A stretch of 64,000 nt of DNA. Source: Asparagopsis taxiformis. Its lineage: Eukaryota; Rhodophyta; Florideophyceae; Bonnemaisoniales; Bonnemaisoniaceae. Below are positions 30,117 to 39,203 of the stretch, piece by piece. Numbering within the stretch: position 1 is the first letter of the stretch; each line of letters begins with the position of its first letter. The notes beneath the pieces were generated by a model. It was given only the letters and a program-made list of their open reading frames with translations, did not search any database and was not told the DNA's origin. A program made the translations under genes and the position numbers. The DNA is taken from assembly GCA_030407315.1 (NCBI GenBank), contig JALQPE010000150.1, forward strand, positions 1 to 64,000, read 5' to 3'.

Positions 30117-30785
30117 ATGGATTCTCATGGATCTGAGCTTTTCAGCTCAGAGGATTCTTCATACAGCACATCGGAAGAGTCGGAAACTTGGTCCAATCAC
30201 TCATCCCTTTCGGATACTATGTCCATCAGACATAGTCAGGCAAAAATCCCATTGAATGAACGACGCAACAGAGAGAACAAAATACCATTGAATCAAAGCA
30301 TTCTTGCGAGCACTCACCCAAATTTCGGAGAGATTAATCTCAAACGTCGCCCGTACCGTTCTTCGAATCGTCGTAAAGTTTCTACGCCACCACCGTCAAC
30401 TCTGGGAAAAAGGCGAAAGGAAGCTGCCAATGAAATTACAAACACGGAATTCTCTTCTATCAAGTGCTGTAAGCGTAGGAGGTGCTTCAACGTAGCAGAT
30501 AACTCCTTTCTCAAGCTGAAGATTGAAGATGCTTCTACTATGTCAAACCGCGAGCGTCGTATCTTCCTGGAGAACATGATTCGCTACCGACCCACGAAGA
30601 ACGGACCAAGACCTTTTTTCTCTTTCGACGGCAAGTCTGTCTGCGCAACATTTCTGGATAAAGCGTTTAGGTTTTCTCGAGACCTGCAGAGTTCTGTAAA
30701 ATGCACACCAGGTTTTCTTCTCAAGTGCAACAAGCGCCTGTCTTCCAAAACCATGACCGTTCCGCTATTGGTCGTGATTCTGTAA
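30117..30785 (+). CDS. Transposase N-terminal part (same gene as 30826-32559)
   Basis: 222 residues from ATG 30117. It has a Ser-rich acidic start, a basic region (RRPYRSSNRRK), then a cysteine cluster CCKRRRCFN (residue about 117), FLKLKIEDASTMSNRERRIFLENMIR and SFDGKSVCATFLDKAFRFSRDLQ, which resembles the DNA-binding N-terminus of large DDE transposases. From about 30710 the protein-like reading moves to another frame (QAPVFQNHDRSAIGRDSVIS, FLERLAERTGE). Near 30822 it moves again into the 577-residue frame beginning MPDRSEEHLPF. Two frame changes mean a damaged gene or unrecognised short introns. Confidence 0.6.
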   Translation: MDSHGSELFSSEDSSYSTSEESETWSNHSSLSDTMSIRHSQAKIPLNERRNRENKIPLNQSILASTHPNFGEINLKRRPYRSSNRRKVSTPPPSTLGKRRKEAANEITNTEFSSIKCCKRRRCFNVADNSFLKLKIEDASTMSNRERRIFLENMIRYRPTKNGPRPFFSFDGKSVCATFLDKAFRFSRDLQSSVKCTPGFLLKCNKRLSSKTMTVPLLVVIL

Positions 30786-30825
30786 TATCTTTCCTAGAGA
30801 GGTTAGCAGAAAGGACCGGGGAAAG

Positions 30826-32559
30826 ATGCCTGACAGAAGCGAAGAACATTTACCATTTTTAAAGAAGTCTGAGGTATATCGGCGGTTCAAACAGGAGTAC
30901 AATCTCTTACATTCGACGGAGCCACCCAGTTCTTCCTACTTCTTCCAGATTTGGAAGCGGTTTTGCCCAAGTATAAAGGTACGGAAAGTTTCGCGGTTTG
31001 CAAAATGCTACGTGTGCGAAGAGATTCGGGTTGCATTACTCCATGCATCAAAACCAGGATTCTCCACCGACTTTATTGTTGCGCGTCGAAATGCTCATAT
31101 AGAAATGGTGTCACGCGAGAGATTAGAGTATCAGAAGAAGGCTGAAAAGGCTATTCTGAATCCCCAGCAGTTCTGTTCAATCTGCGTAGACGGAGCCGAC
31201 CAATCTGCGTTTGGTCTCCCTCACTTTGCGGTAAGTACGAAGACAATGAGAGGTCGAGCTCTAAGGGTGAAACTTATCGGAATACTGGAACACGCAACGC
31301 AAAAGAAACTACACCTGTTCACCATGACTGAGGAGTTTCAAACAGGAGCCAACCATATCGTCGAATCTGTCCATAGATTCCTAATGGAACGGAGTCAAAA
31401 TGTCCCTTTACCTCCAGTACTATTTGTACAGCTCGACAATTGTTCGAGAGAAAACAAGAACCGATACTTTCTATCCTTCCTAGAGTCTCTTGTGGCGTGG
31501 AATGTTTTTGACGAAGTGCATGCTTCTTTCCTGCCTGTAGGGCATACCCACGCGGACATAGACCAAAGCTTTAGTTGCACTTCTCGGCGCCTGCGTTCTT
31601 GCGATGCAGTGACACTATCAGAACTGCACTACGAACTACGTCAGGCATACACCCCAGCACCTATCGTCAGTCACTTGAAACACGTAGCAAACTTCTCCGC
31701 TTTGTGTAAGCGAGGAAACAACCTCTCGAAAGTCAAAAAGTTCAGCGATTATCAATACTTCAAGTTCAATCGGAGGATGGCAAGAGAAGATGTTTCAAGT
31801 CCTGCTAGTAAGACTATATGCCATGTCAAGAATACATGTGATGAAGAATGGAGCGTGCTATGTAGCGGAAAGAGTAAGATTGACTCATTCCTCAGATCTA
31901 TACCTGATTTAAGGGATACTCCACCGACCGTAATTTCCTGTCCAGACGGCGCAAATGAAGTGGAACTGAGATTCCGATCCGAAGAAGGGAGAATAAACTC
32001 TTCCGCAAAGATGGATTCGCTTCGAGATATGGCATCCTGTATCTTTACTTCCAGAGAGGAGCCGTTTCATTGGGACCTATCGAGAAGCATTGAGATGAAA
32101 AGGTGGTTATCTCCCCTCACTGCGACTGCAGCTAGTGAAAATGCTCGTGATGAACACTATAACGCAGAAGATGGAAGCTTCCTTGAGCCGGCCAACGAAA
32201 GTAGACATGGATACACGGCTAATTCCTTTGTTGCAGTTCGACCAGAGGATCCAACGGCGGCATGTCCGTTTTGGATTGGTAGAATATGTAGAATATTGCG
32301 CAACGGAGATGGAATCCCATCTAGTCTTGACGTTCATTGGTACGAGCAGTCTTCCAGCGGAGGTGTTTATAGATGCAAATACTCTCCTTCATATCTCAAC
32401 TCACGAGATAGGAACTGCACGACCGGGAATCCGTGGAGGGATTTGATTTCGACCGAGTCTGTCTTAGTTGAGTTCGACAGCCTTACGAAACGAGGTGAAC
32501 TACGAATGAACGTAGTCAAACTTCTGCGCACAGAATTCTCTCCTCTCGATACTCGATAA
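30826..32559 (+). CDS. DDE-like transposase catalytic part (DUF7869-like)
   Basis: 577 residues. A CYVC zinc pair lies at 61-64. Acidic catalytic candidates are D122/D125 (ICVDGADQSAFG), D204 (FVQLDNCSRENKNRYF) and D244/D246 (LPVGHTHADIDQSFS). The VQLDN..ENKN...GHTH.DIDQ signature matches the RNase H-like DUF7869 proteins as I remember them, which are widespread in eukaryotic mobile elements. The C-terminal 120 residues (NSFVAVRPEDP, then FWIGRICRI, then LDVHWYEQ) look like a BAH- or Tudor-like chromatin reader. It presumably moves the 11-kb element, recognising the long TIRs. The ATG at 30826 is probably not the natural start, because matching sequence continues upstream in other frames. Confidence 0.65.
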   Translation: MPDRSEEHLPFLKKSEVYRRFKQEYNLLHSTEPPSSSYFFQIWKRFCPSIKVRKVSRFAKCYVCEEIRVALLHASKPGFSTDFIVARRNAHIEMVSRERLEYQKKAEKAILNPQQFCSICVDGADQSAFGLPHFAVSTKTMRGRALRVKLIGILEHATQKKLHLFTMTEEFQTGANHIVESVHRFLMERSQNVPLPPVLFVQLDNCSRENKNRYFLSFLESLVAWNVFDEVHASFLPVGHTHADIDQSFSCTSRRLRSCDAVTLSELHYELRQAYTPAPIVSHLKHVANFSALCKRGNNLSKVKKFSDYQYFKFNRRMAREDVSSPASKTICHVKNTCDEEWSVLCSGKSKIDSFLRSIPDLRDTPPTVISCPDGANEVELRFRSEEGRINSSAKMDSLRDMASCIFTSREEPFHWDLSRSIEMKRWLSPLTATAASENARDEHYNAEDGSFLEPANESRHGYTANSFVAVRPEDPTAACPFWIGRICRILRNGDGIPSSLDVHWYEQSSSGGVYRCKYSPSYLNSRDRNCTTGNPWRDLISTESVLVEFDSLTKRGELRMNVVKLLRTEFSPLDTR

Positions 32560-32645
32560 AATGAGAATGATAAGCTTGCTAGAATCATTTTCATCTAAAC
32601 TCCAAGCCACAAACGCTGGAAATCAATAGAGTGAGTGCCGAAGCC

Positions 32646-34437
32646 CCCAATAGAGAAGCTAACTGTATTCAATCCAGTTGTATGATAGTACTCTAGAAAG
32701 CTTTCTTTTTGAGTATTCTTAAGTATACATGAGTGTAGGACATTCCGATAAATCAGCAGCAACTGTATAGTTCATGTTACAAGTAGAATTTATCAGCTCC
32801 AAGCCATTACTTCGATCCAACAGCATGAGGCTCCGATGAAACAAGCTGTAATCAAGTGAATGAGTATAAAATGCTTGCAGTTGTGGTACTCCCATTGAGG
32901 TACAGATATGAAATGGCTAAACGTGCCTGCCAGGCTGGTTTCAGTGAAACCAGAATGATGTTGGAGGAAAGCTGCACTGGAATAGTTTACGGTACATGTG
33001 TCTTCGCTCGCGATTCAGCTCCGTTGGTCTGACGGCAGTAAATTGCAACAATTGAATCTCAAGTCTGCATTTCATTTATGATCAAAAGTGCAATGGTTGA
33101 GTTATGAAGCACATGAAGCTCTGTTGAGTTTGAGTACCCACCGCATTAATGCGGTGGGATTCTGAATTCTGAATTCATTTCAGCGGCGCTTTAGATGGAT
33201 TGGTATTGAATCCAAATGACCTTCAGAAATCAGGTTTAGATCGCAGGATGGTTATAATGTGAACAGATTCCATGGCGATGTACATGATCTATGCGTCAAT
33301 TGGCGCATATGTTGAAGTGTGTGGTCTGCACAGCCTCTACGCCAAACTCTGGTACGTCGATGTAGAATCCACAAATTATTCAAATACTGACAGAGGTTTG
33401 GAGCACAGGAGTAGAACTATTTCCGAACCGTTCACACAATGAACTACTCGCTGGAAAACCAGCCTTATGCATGGGTATGTGCACATAACAACGAATAAGT
33501 TGACAAAAGCATGCACTAACCAACCAATTTCCAAGCAGTGAATAGCAAAATCAATATCTCGACAGTCAGGAATACAGAGCAATGCGCGCGCAACACTGTG
33601 GGTGCAGTATCAGCCAGTTATGCGAATTATACTGGCAGTATAGGCAGTGCCTCAATATTCTCGTGTCATTCAATGCCGCTGTGTTCATCAATGAAGCGTG
33701 CCAGAAATGTAGTGTGTAGTGTCCGACTGCGCGAACAATATCGTGCATAACACCACCAAGCCTCCCGCGAAAATCTGATGATCGGGAACGCTTAGCACTA
33801 CTAGCTGACGCAGTAGCTTTGAGGCGTGCACCTGACGTAGTGCTCCACTGATGTGTGTTTCATATTATTATTACCTCGTGCGGATTGCATCACATCGAGC
33901 CTGTCTGCAAAACTACCGGAAACTGAATCAGAGATCCAAAAAGTGGATCCAAAGAAGCATGCTTTCGCCGAATCAAAGCGCGTCCAGCACACCAATTCTT
34001 TCTTTTATTCCATTGAACAACTTTAAATTTGGCAGGACTGCAACCCCACCAATTCAATGGGATTGGTGGAAATTTAAATTTGCAATTTATTACTTCTGAA
34101 CTTCACCATCTCAACCGCTGCAGAAAAGAATGCAATGCTGGTCTGTTGATACGCGCATCATATCATATAAATGGGACACGCTGTTACGAAATTTCTATTA
34201 GAATGTCAACTGCTCATTCAGGTATAGGTGATATCATTAAAAGAATTAGAATTAGCAGTAACACTGTCATTGAAACTAAGCTGTATTATATTGTATACAA
34301 TACTCGAGAAAGACCCGTTACTATAAAAGGTCCAGGGTGACACCTGGGTGACAGTGCGTGACAATAACCTCCAGTTCACCATTAAATTTATTCTGTTTCT
34401 CAAAAAGTATGATTCTGTTTCACTCCAAATGAGAGTT
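32646..34437. repeat. Right terminal inverted repeat, 1792 bp
   Basis: Inverted copy of 23294-25083. The outer end reads GAGAGTT followed by CCGG (34438-34441), the second copy of the target duplication. Confidence 0.9.
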
Positions 34438-34441
34438 CCGG

Positions 34442-34910
34442 ATGTAGGGCCAGGGAAGTCAGCCGATCGGATGCGGCGAGCAGGAAACTCCTGTTGTCCA
34501 AATGGACTGCCACTAAAGCCGTGAATCGAAAGCTCCTCCAGACGAGTTTCCAAAAGGGACACGCGTTTAGCGAATTCGGCTTTGACCTGATTCCAGGTTT
34601 CCGCTAGGAACTCGGCGTCCCGATCTTGGGTGGCTTCTCGGCTGGCGGCCATCAGCTTTGGCTCGACCAGTTCCATGACGGTTTCGACCGTAGCGTCTAC
34701 GATTTCCGCCCTGCGGTCTTGAACAGTCTTCTCGACGACTGTGCTGAATTCAGCCTTGAACTCTTCCAACCGTTCGTTGAAGATTCGGTCGGCTCGGTCT
34801 TGCAGGGTGTTAATCACCACGCCTTCTTCGGCGATCAGATCCGAATCGGATAAGTCGCTGGCAGGCGCTATGTCCTCACTAGAGGGTCCCGCTGTAGGGT
34901 TACGAGGCAT
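34442..34910 (-). pseudogene. Gag N-terminal part, 5' side of the transposon insertion
   Basis: Starts at ATG 34910 (MPRNPTAGPSSEDIAPASD), 77 bases after the LTR. It has a long amphipathic coiled-coil stretch (RADRIFNERLEEFKAEFSTV...) and ends PARRIRSADFPGPTSG at the insertion. The frame continues without loss at 23289 when the transposon is removed. Confidence 0.78.
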
Positions 34911-34967
34911 CGTGAAGATGATTGTGAAGGAAGATTTCTCTCAAAGAGACTTACCCGAGGGTACAAG

Positions 34968-34987
34968 GTTCTAGGTCGAGAGACCAA
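34968..34987 (-). promoter_or_regulatory. Probable tRNA primer-binding site
   Basis: Immediately inside the 5' LTR the minus strand reads T, then TGGTCTCTCGACC. A TGG start directly after the LTR is the usual primer-binding site pattern, complementary to a tRNA 3' CCA end. Which tRNA cannot be told from here. Confidence 0.45.
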
Positions 34988-35670
34988 TGTAGCAGGTAGA
35001 AAATCCGCTAGAGCGGCAAACCACCCGACAGGTGTCCCGAGCCTCGGTAGAGGAAGCGGTAGAGCAGATGAACCTTATAGGTACCCGGCGGGTAGTCTCG
35101 TGAGAGAGAAGGGATCGCTACCCGGAGGGGGTTGTGCGATTATAGCGCTCACGCGAGATGCGTATTAATAGAGCAAGATGACGTAATCCGTCGAGCTGTT
35201 GGCTAACCCTAAGGTTTTCCCGGAGAGGGGTTGAACAATAGGTATGCGAACACTGTTCCTGTGGGTCGTAATTCCACTTGAGTTTACGTTACTCTAGAAA
35301 CTGTGCCTACTGGCTATTCCAGTGGCAGTTTTATACTAAGTCTACTGTAAGCTAGGGTTAGTGGTTAGGAATAAATATCCAGTTAGTGACCAATCAGAAC
35401 CCAATTACTGGCGCTCGCCTACCCGCGAGGTCATTGCCAATAGGCTTACATTGTAATGTATGGCTGATCAGCCTAAGTTAAAATTTGCCCCTTGTGGGGT
35501 CTTGGCCGGGGCCGATAGGCCCGGGTGGGGTAATTTGTCAGCCTTAGCTGGTCCTAAGTATAGGAAACACGCCAGTTGGCTGGTGCCTTCTGATTGGCAC
35601 ATCCCGTAAGTGGGTACCCAATAGGGAAGCGACACGGCTCGATCAGCGAGGACCGCCAGGCGGTACGACA
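34988..35670 (-). repeat. 5' LTR of the gypsy element (683 bp)
   Basis: Bounded TG...CA (TGTCGTACCGCC ... CTACA on the minus strand). A nearly identical sequence lies inverted at 44913-45593. It contains a TATAAAA box (complement of 35329-35335) and several CCAAT-like words, so promoter and U3/R/U5 parts are likely. It has replaced the 3' end of the ParB-like gene to its right. Confidence 0.88.
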
Positions 35671-38341
35671 GCTGCGAAAAACATCGGATAGACGTGATCG
35701 ATTTCGAATAGCACACGAGCCCGATGTTCTTCGGGAATATGCAGCCCCTCGAACACAGGGTCCATTGCCACTTTCTTCAAATATCTCACCTCTCTGCCCT
35801 CCTCATCGATTTCCACACTCTCCAATAGCAACCTGAGCTCAATCCGGGGCAGACAGCCAACCCTCACCGATGCGATGACGTCCGCGGGACGCTGCGCCAG
35901 ATGATGCCCTTCGGCTCGGTCTTTGACTTCGAAATCGTCAGGAAGAGATGGCATACGGTCGTCGAACAGGAGGTCGTGTTCAGAAGGAGAGTCACGAACG
36001 ATGTAACCGTCTTCATCGACTTCCACTCCTTCCGGAACAGTGAATGTAATTGTCACTTCGCGGACCCCCTTGCTTTCGACTTGGCCCTCGTCTGCACCGT
36101 TTTTGTCTTCCTCGTCCGAAGCGGTATGGACAGATTCTTGGTTGGAGGGAGTCGCACCAGCACGTTGGTTATCTTGGGGGACAATCTCAACGGCAGAATC
36201 GGGGGAACGGGCGGAGTCTTCGTCACCCTCATCACCGGAAGCAGTGGCTTGTTGTTGATCGGTGGGTTTATCAACAACGGCCTGTTCTTCTTCCCCGGCG
36301 GATTGTTGTACCGCAACCGGCTGTTCTTTCTCGAGGCGTGTGCTTCCTGTCTAGCGAAGTCGCTGTGAACGGCGGCGGATGCCATGCGAAGCAGGCTCAT
36401 GTTCCACATTTCGCTGCTTCTTGTGAGTGAGTCTCACATTGGCAGCAGAAGGGCGGCGTTTGCGTCGAGCCTTAGTCTTCTTCTTCAATGTCGGATTGAA
36501 AAACTCTTTCAAGTTCGTTTCCAAATCCTGTAAACGCGTGGTTCTCCGTCGCATTCGAACCTCACTGCTCCGGTCGTCCCCTCTATACATTGCAATGGCA
36601 TTGGTGAGATGCCATTGCAACTCCTTCGGCTGCTTAACCGACCCAATTGCCATCTCTGTGCTCAGAAATGACTTGCGCATAATACTCTTTCGGCGCCCAA
36701 ACGCAGCGTACAGAGAATTTGCTATTGCAGTCACGCGACGGACGTATGTATAGAAGTCGTTCACGTCAAAGCGTCCATCCGGACGTCCACCATGAGCAGG
36801 GTTCAAGTACTCCGAAAGACCACGCAAGACGAAGACAAAGTTTTCTTCCAGCAACTCGCGCACTATCTTGTGGTCCAGGTGCGTTATCCCAATTTCGTTG
36901 CGGCGCTCGGAATTGTTCAGCTCACGCAACACTTCGTCGAGAACAGGATGCTTCAGCGTTGCTATAGCCAAACGCGTCCACCGCCGGGCCGTGTTCGTTG
37001 AATTCATCATCCCATGAACTGCGCCTCGAACAATGTTCGGATGACATCAGACTCACGCAAGTCGCCAGCGTTTTCCACGTTATTTGCAACAGCAATCGTA
37101 CGGATGAACTGCTGGATGGACGACAAGATTCGAACCAGGGAGCGCTCCGTCAGTTGCGTCCCAGTCGTATGGTTCGACTCTGCACTCTTGTGGATGATCT
37201 CATGAGGCTGAAGATCACTGTTGTCCTTGCGGCGAAGGTAGTACACATCCAGAGGCTGAGTAACCCAGCGCAAGCGGTTTGCGTCCTGTGGCAGCTTGGT
37301 TCTGTGCATACGGGTGAGGCGCGTGAAGTCATCCGCAATGCTATGCATAGCATTGAGACGATGCAGTCCGTCGATCACGGTCACGTTCGCATTGGCATGG
37401 AATTTGCCATTCTGGAACAGACGCGTGTCGGCGGACAGATGCGTGTTCTGCGACCTCAGCACCGTCACAGTGATACGCGAAGAGCTCACATACCCCACAG
37501 CCAACATATTGTTGCGCAGGTCCTCCACGTGGTCTTCTTTCACATCGCGAAGGGTCACGGCCGGTTCCACTAGCTGCCTCACCAACACAGTCGCTCCTTC
37601 TCCGACGTAATCCGACGTCACAAACTTGGGCACCGTAATTTGCGTCCCCTGCTGCTCACGAATGCTTTCCGCCACCTCCGGTTCGTCGTCCACCTCGGTT
37701 ACGTCATGCGTAGTAGCTTCGGTGACGTTGGAGCGAGCAGGGTGCTTCGTGCCTCCACTGGAGGGTCTTGCAGAGCGAGCAGGGCGCTTCGTGCCTCCCG
37801 AAACCGGAATGGAGCGTGCTGGATGCTTCGTACCCCCCGAACCAGTGATTTCGCCTGCTGGACCGGTACTGGGCATCCGTCCCGAGCTGGCCTGGTTCGT
37901 CGCTGCGTTGAAGTTTGACGCTGCAGCAGGGGTACGAATGTCGCTAGGGCCATCCTCCGCAGCGGGGCGCATCATCCGAGTATCCCAAGGGTAAAACGCA
38001 GCGGCGTATGCTCCACCCATCGTCTCCGGCGGTCCCTCGGCGCCATCAAACATGTACGGGAACGGGAGGTCCTTGAACTTGTCCTTAGTCGCAATGTTGC
38101 GCACGACGATGTAGTCGGCCTCGTCGGTTTCCGGCAGCTTGTGGTTGTGCAGCGTGCGCGGAAGGCCAACATCGCCACCAGCAGTGCTCACCGAAGCCGT
38201 CCCAATATGCACAGCCGCACCGTCCACGTCCGCAAACAAATTGACATCGACGCCGCCCTTGAGTCCGCGCGACTCCGCTGACGCGCTCACTTGATCGCCG
38301 CAAACCGTTGAAAACAAACTGCTGAAATGCGTATCTGCCAT
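35671..38341 (-). pseudogene. ParB-like protein, damaged and truncated by an LTR
   Basis: From ATG 38341 (MADTHFSSLF) 444 residues are open to 37007. They contain three repeats of GGTKHPARS-type sequence and a ParB-like domain (VKEDHVEDLRNNMLAVGYVSS, then TVIDGLHRLNAMHSI). The matching continuation (RLAIATLKHPVLDEVL, similar to AATAARLSHPVIDTI in the transposon methyltransferase) is in another frame from 37010, so a frame change lies near 37008. An in-frame TAG at 36351-36353 follows; the same frame then continues through acidic sequence and VTITFTVPEGVEVDEDGYI to 35671, where the LTR cuts it. An upstream in-frame ATG at 38524 exists but adds unlikely sequence. The gene is divergent from the methyltransferase/SET gene. 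Confidence 0.72.
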
Positions 38342-38628
38342 GGTTGTTGAGTTGGAAAGGAAAAGAGATGGTTGACGTTGACGTATTGGAGTGATGTGGA
38401 TGGTAGGTTTCACGTTGCGTTGAAGAATGGTCGTGAACGCCAATCGCTGGAAATAATAACACAATACAACCGAAATTTTGTTAGGTACACACCTATCGTG
38501 ACCACTGGAATGCAAGAGAGGCAATCGAGATGTGAGTGTCCGTTCGGAACGGGCCCGAGTCGGGCTCTCGAAACCTGACGAGGTGGCGTGAAGCAGGCAG
38601 TGTCCTTGATGTGTAATGTGTTAAAATT

Positions 38629-38869
38629 ACAGCTGTCAAGCTAGGCGGCTTTTGGGGCGGCTGCGAGCACCCCTTTATCCGGGGGACACGCTGATTTGAG
38701 TTAAAATTTGGGCTATTCTCAAAAACATGCACATGTGAACATGTTTTTGAGATGGGGGTGTGCCGTACGGCACAATCGACCGCCGAAATCGATGTTTTTT
38801 GCAATATTTTTTCTGCCCGAAATTGGAGAATTTCTGGGCTGGCCAGCAATGCATCTGAGCTGGACATCC
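38629..38869. repeat. Left terminal inverted repeat of the methyltransferase/SET element
   Basis: Inverted match to 42653-42879 with about 10-15 percent differences and a short insertion (GGCTTTTGGGGCGGC) near its outer end. The arms are more diverged than those of the 11-kb element, so this insertion is older. Confidence 0.8.
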
Positions 38870-39203
38870 CCATCTCCATTGGCCGTCCGGATGTCGCTCA
38901 CCTGGTAAGCGTGATGCACCTGTGACAACCTATGTGACTAGCGGCCGTGCAGTACAACACTCAAAGGCAGGGAATCACAATCTTTTTAAAAATTTTTCTC
39001 TGCCACGTATCCGTCACAACTTATTACCTACACCGGTTACGGGTTTCAAGACCTTTCCAGTGCTGTGTACCCGTATACTCTGTTCCGTTCGATATCAACC
39101 AGTGTTCCTCACGAAAGAGTGCAAACGTCACGAGATACGTCGTCAAATTTGACTGTCTCGCCGAGCGGTCGCCATCCTGTACCGAATTTCCACTCATTCC
39201 ATT

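Larger units (their letters stand above)
23294..34437. mobile_element. 11,144-bp TIR transposon carrying a ParB/DNA-methyltransferase gene and a DDE-like transposase
   Basis: It is bounded by 1.79-kb terminal inverted repeats that are nearly identical by eye, begin AACTCTCATTTGGAGTGAAA, and are flanked by CCGG. Two divergent genes lie inside: a minus-strand ParB-like/DNA methyltransferase (25383-28337) and a plus-strand DDE-like transposase in pieces (30117-32559). The element is inserted in the gag gene of the gypsy element and is therefore younger than it. The four-base duplication would suit a Sola-like transposon, but the family is not certain. Confidence 0.88.
13920..35670 (-). mobile_element. 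Decayed chromodomain Ty3/gypsy LTR retrotransposon, interrupted by a DNA transposon
   Basis: On the minus strand the order is 5' LTR (34988-35670), a TGG-starting primer-binding site, gag, zinc knuckle, aspartic protease, reverse transcriptase, RNase H, integrase, chromodomain and a far-end antisense ORF. That order is Ty3/gypsy and the chromodomain makes it a chromovirus-type element. Removing the 11.1-kb insertion at 23294-34437 leaves about 10.6 kb. Several stops and frame changes disable it. No matching 3' LTR is visible on its left side, where satellite repeats begin. The left boundary is therefore approximate, and membership of the antisense ORF is inferred. Confidence 0.8.

Noticed and set aside
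38493..38879. Protein-coding frame upstream of the ParB relic
   Set aside because: It translates the left TIR of the methyltransferase/SET element.
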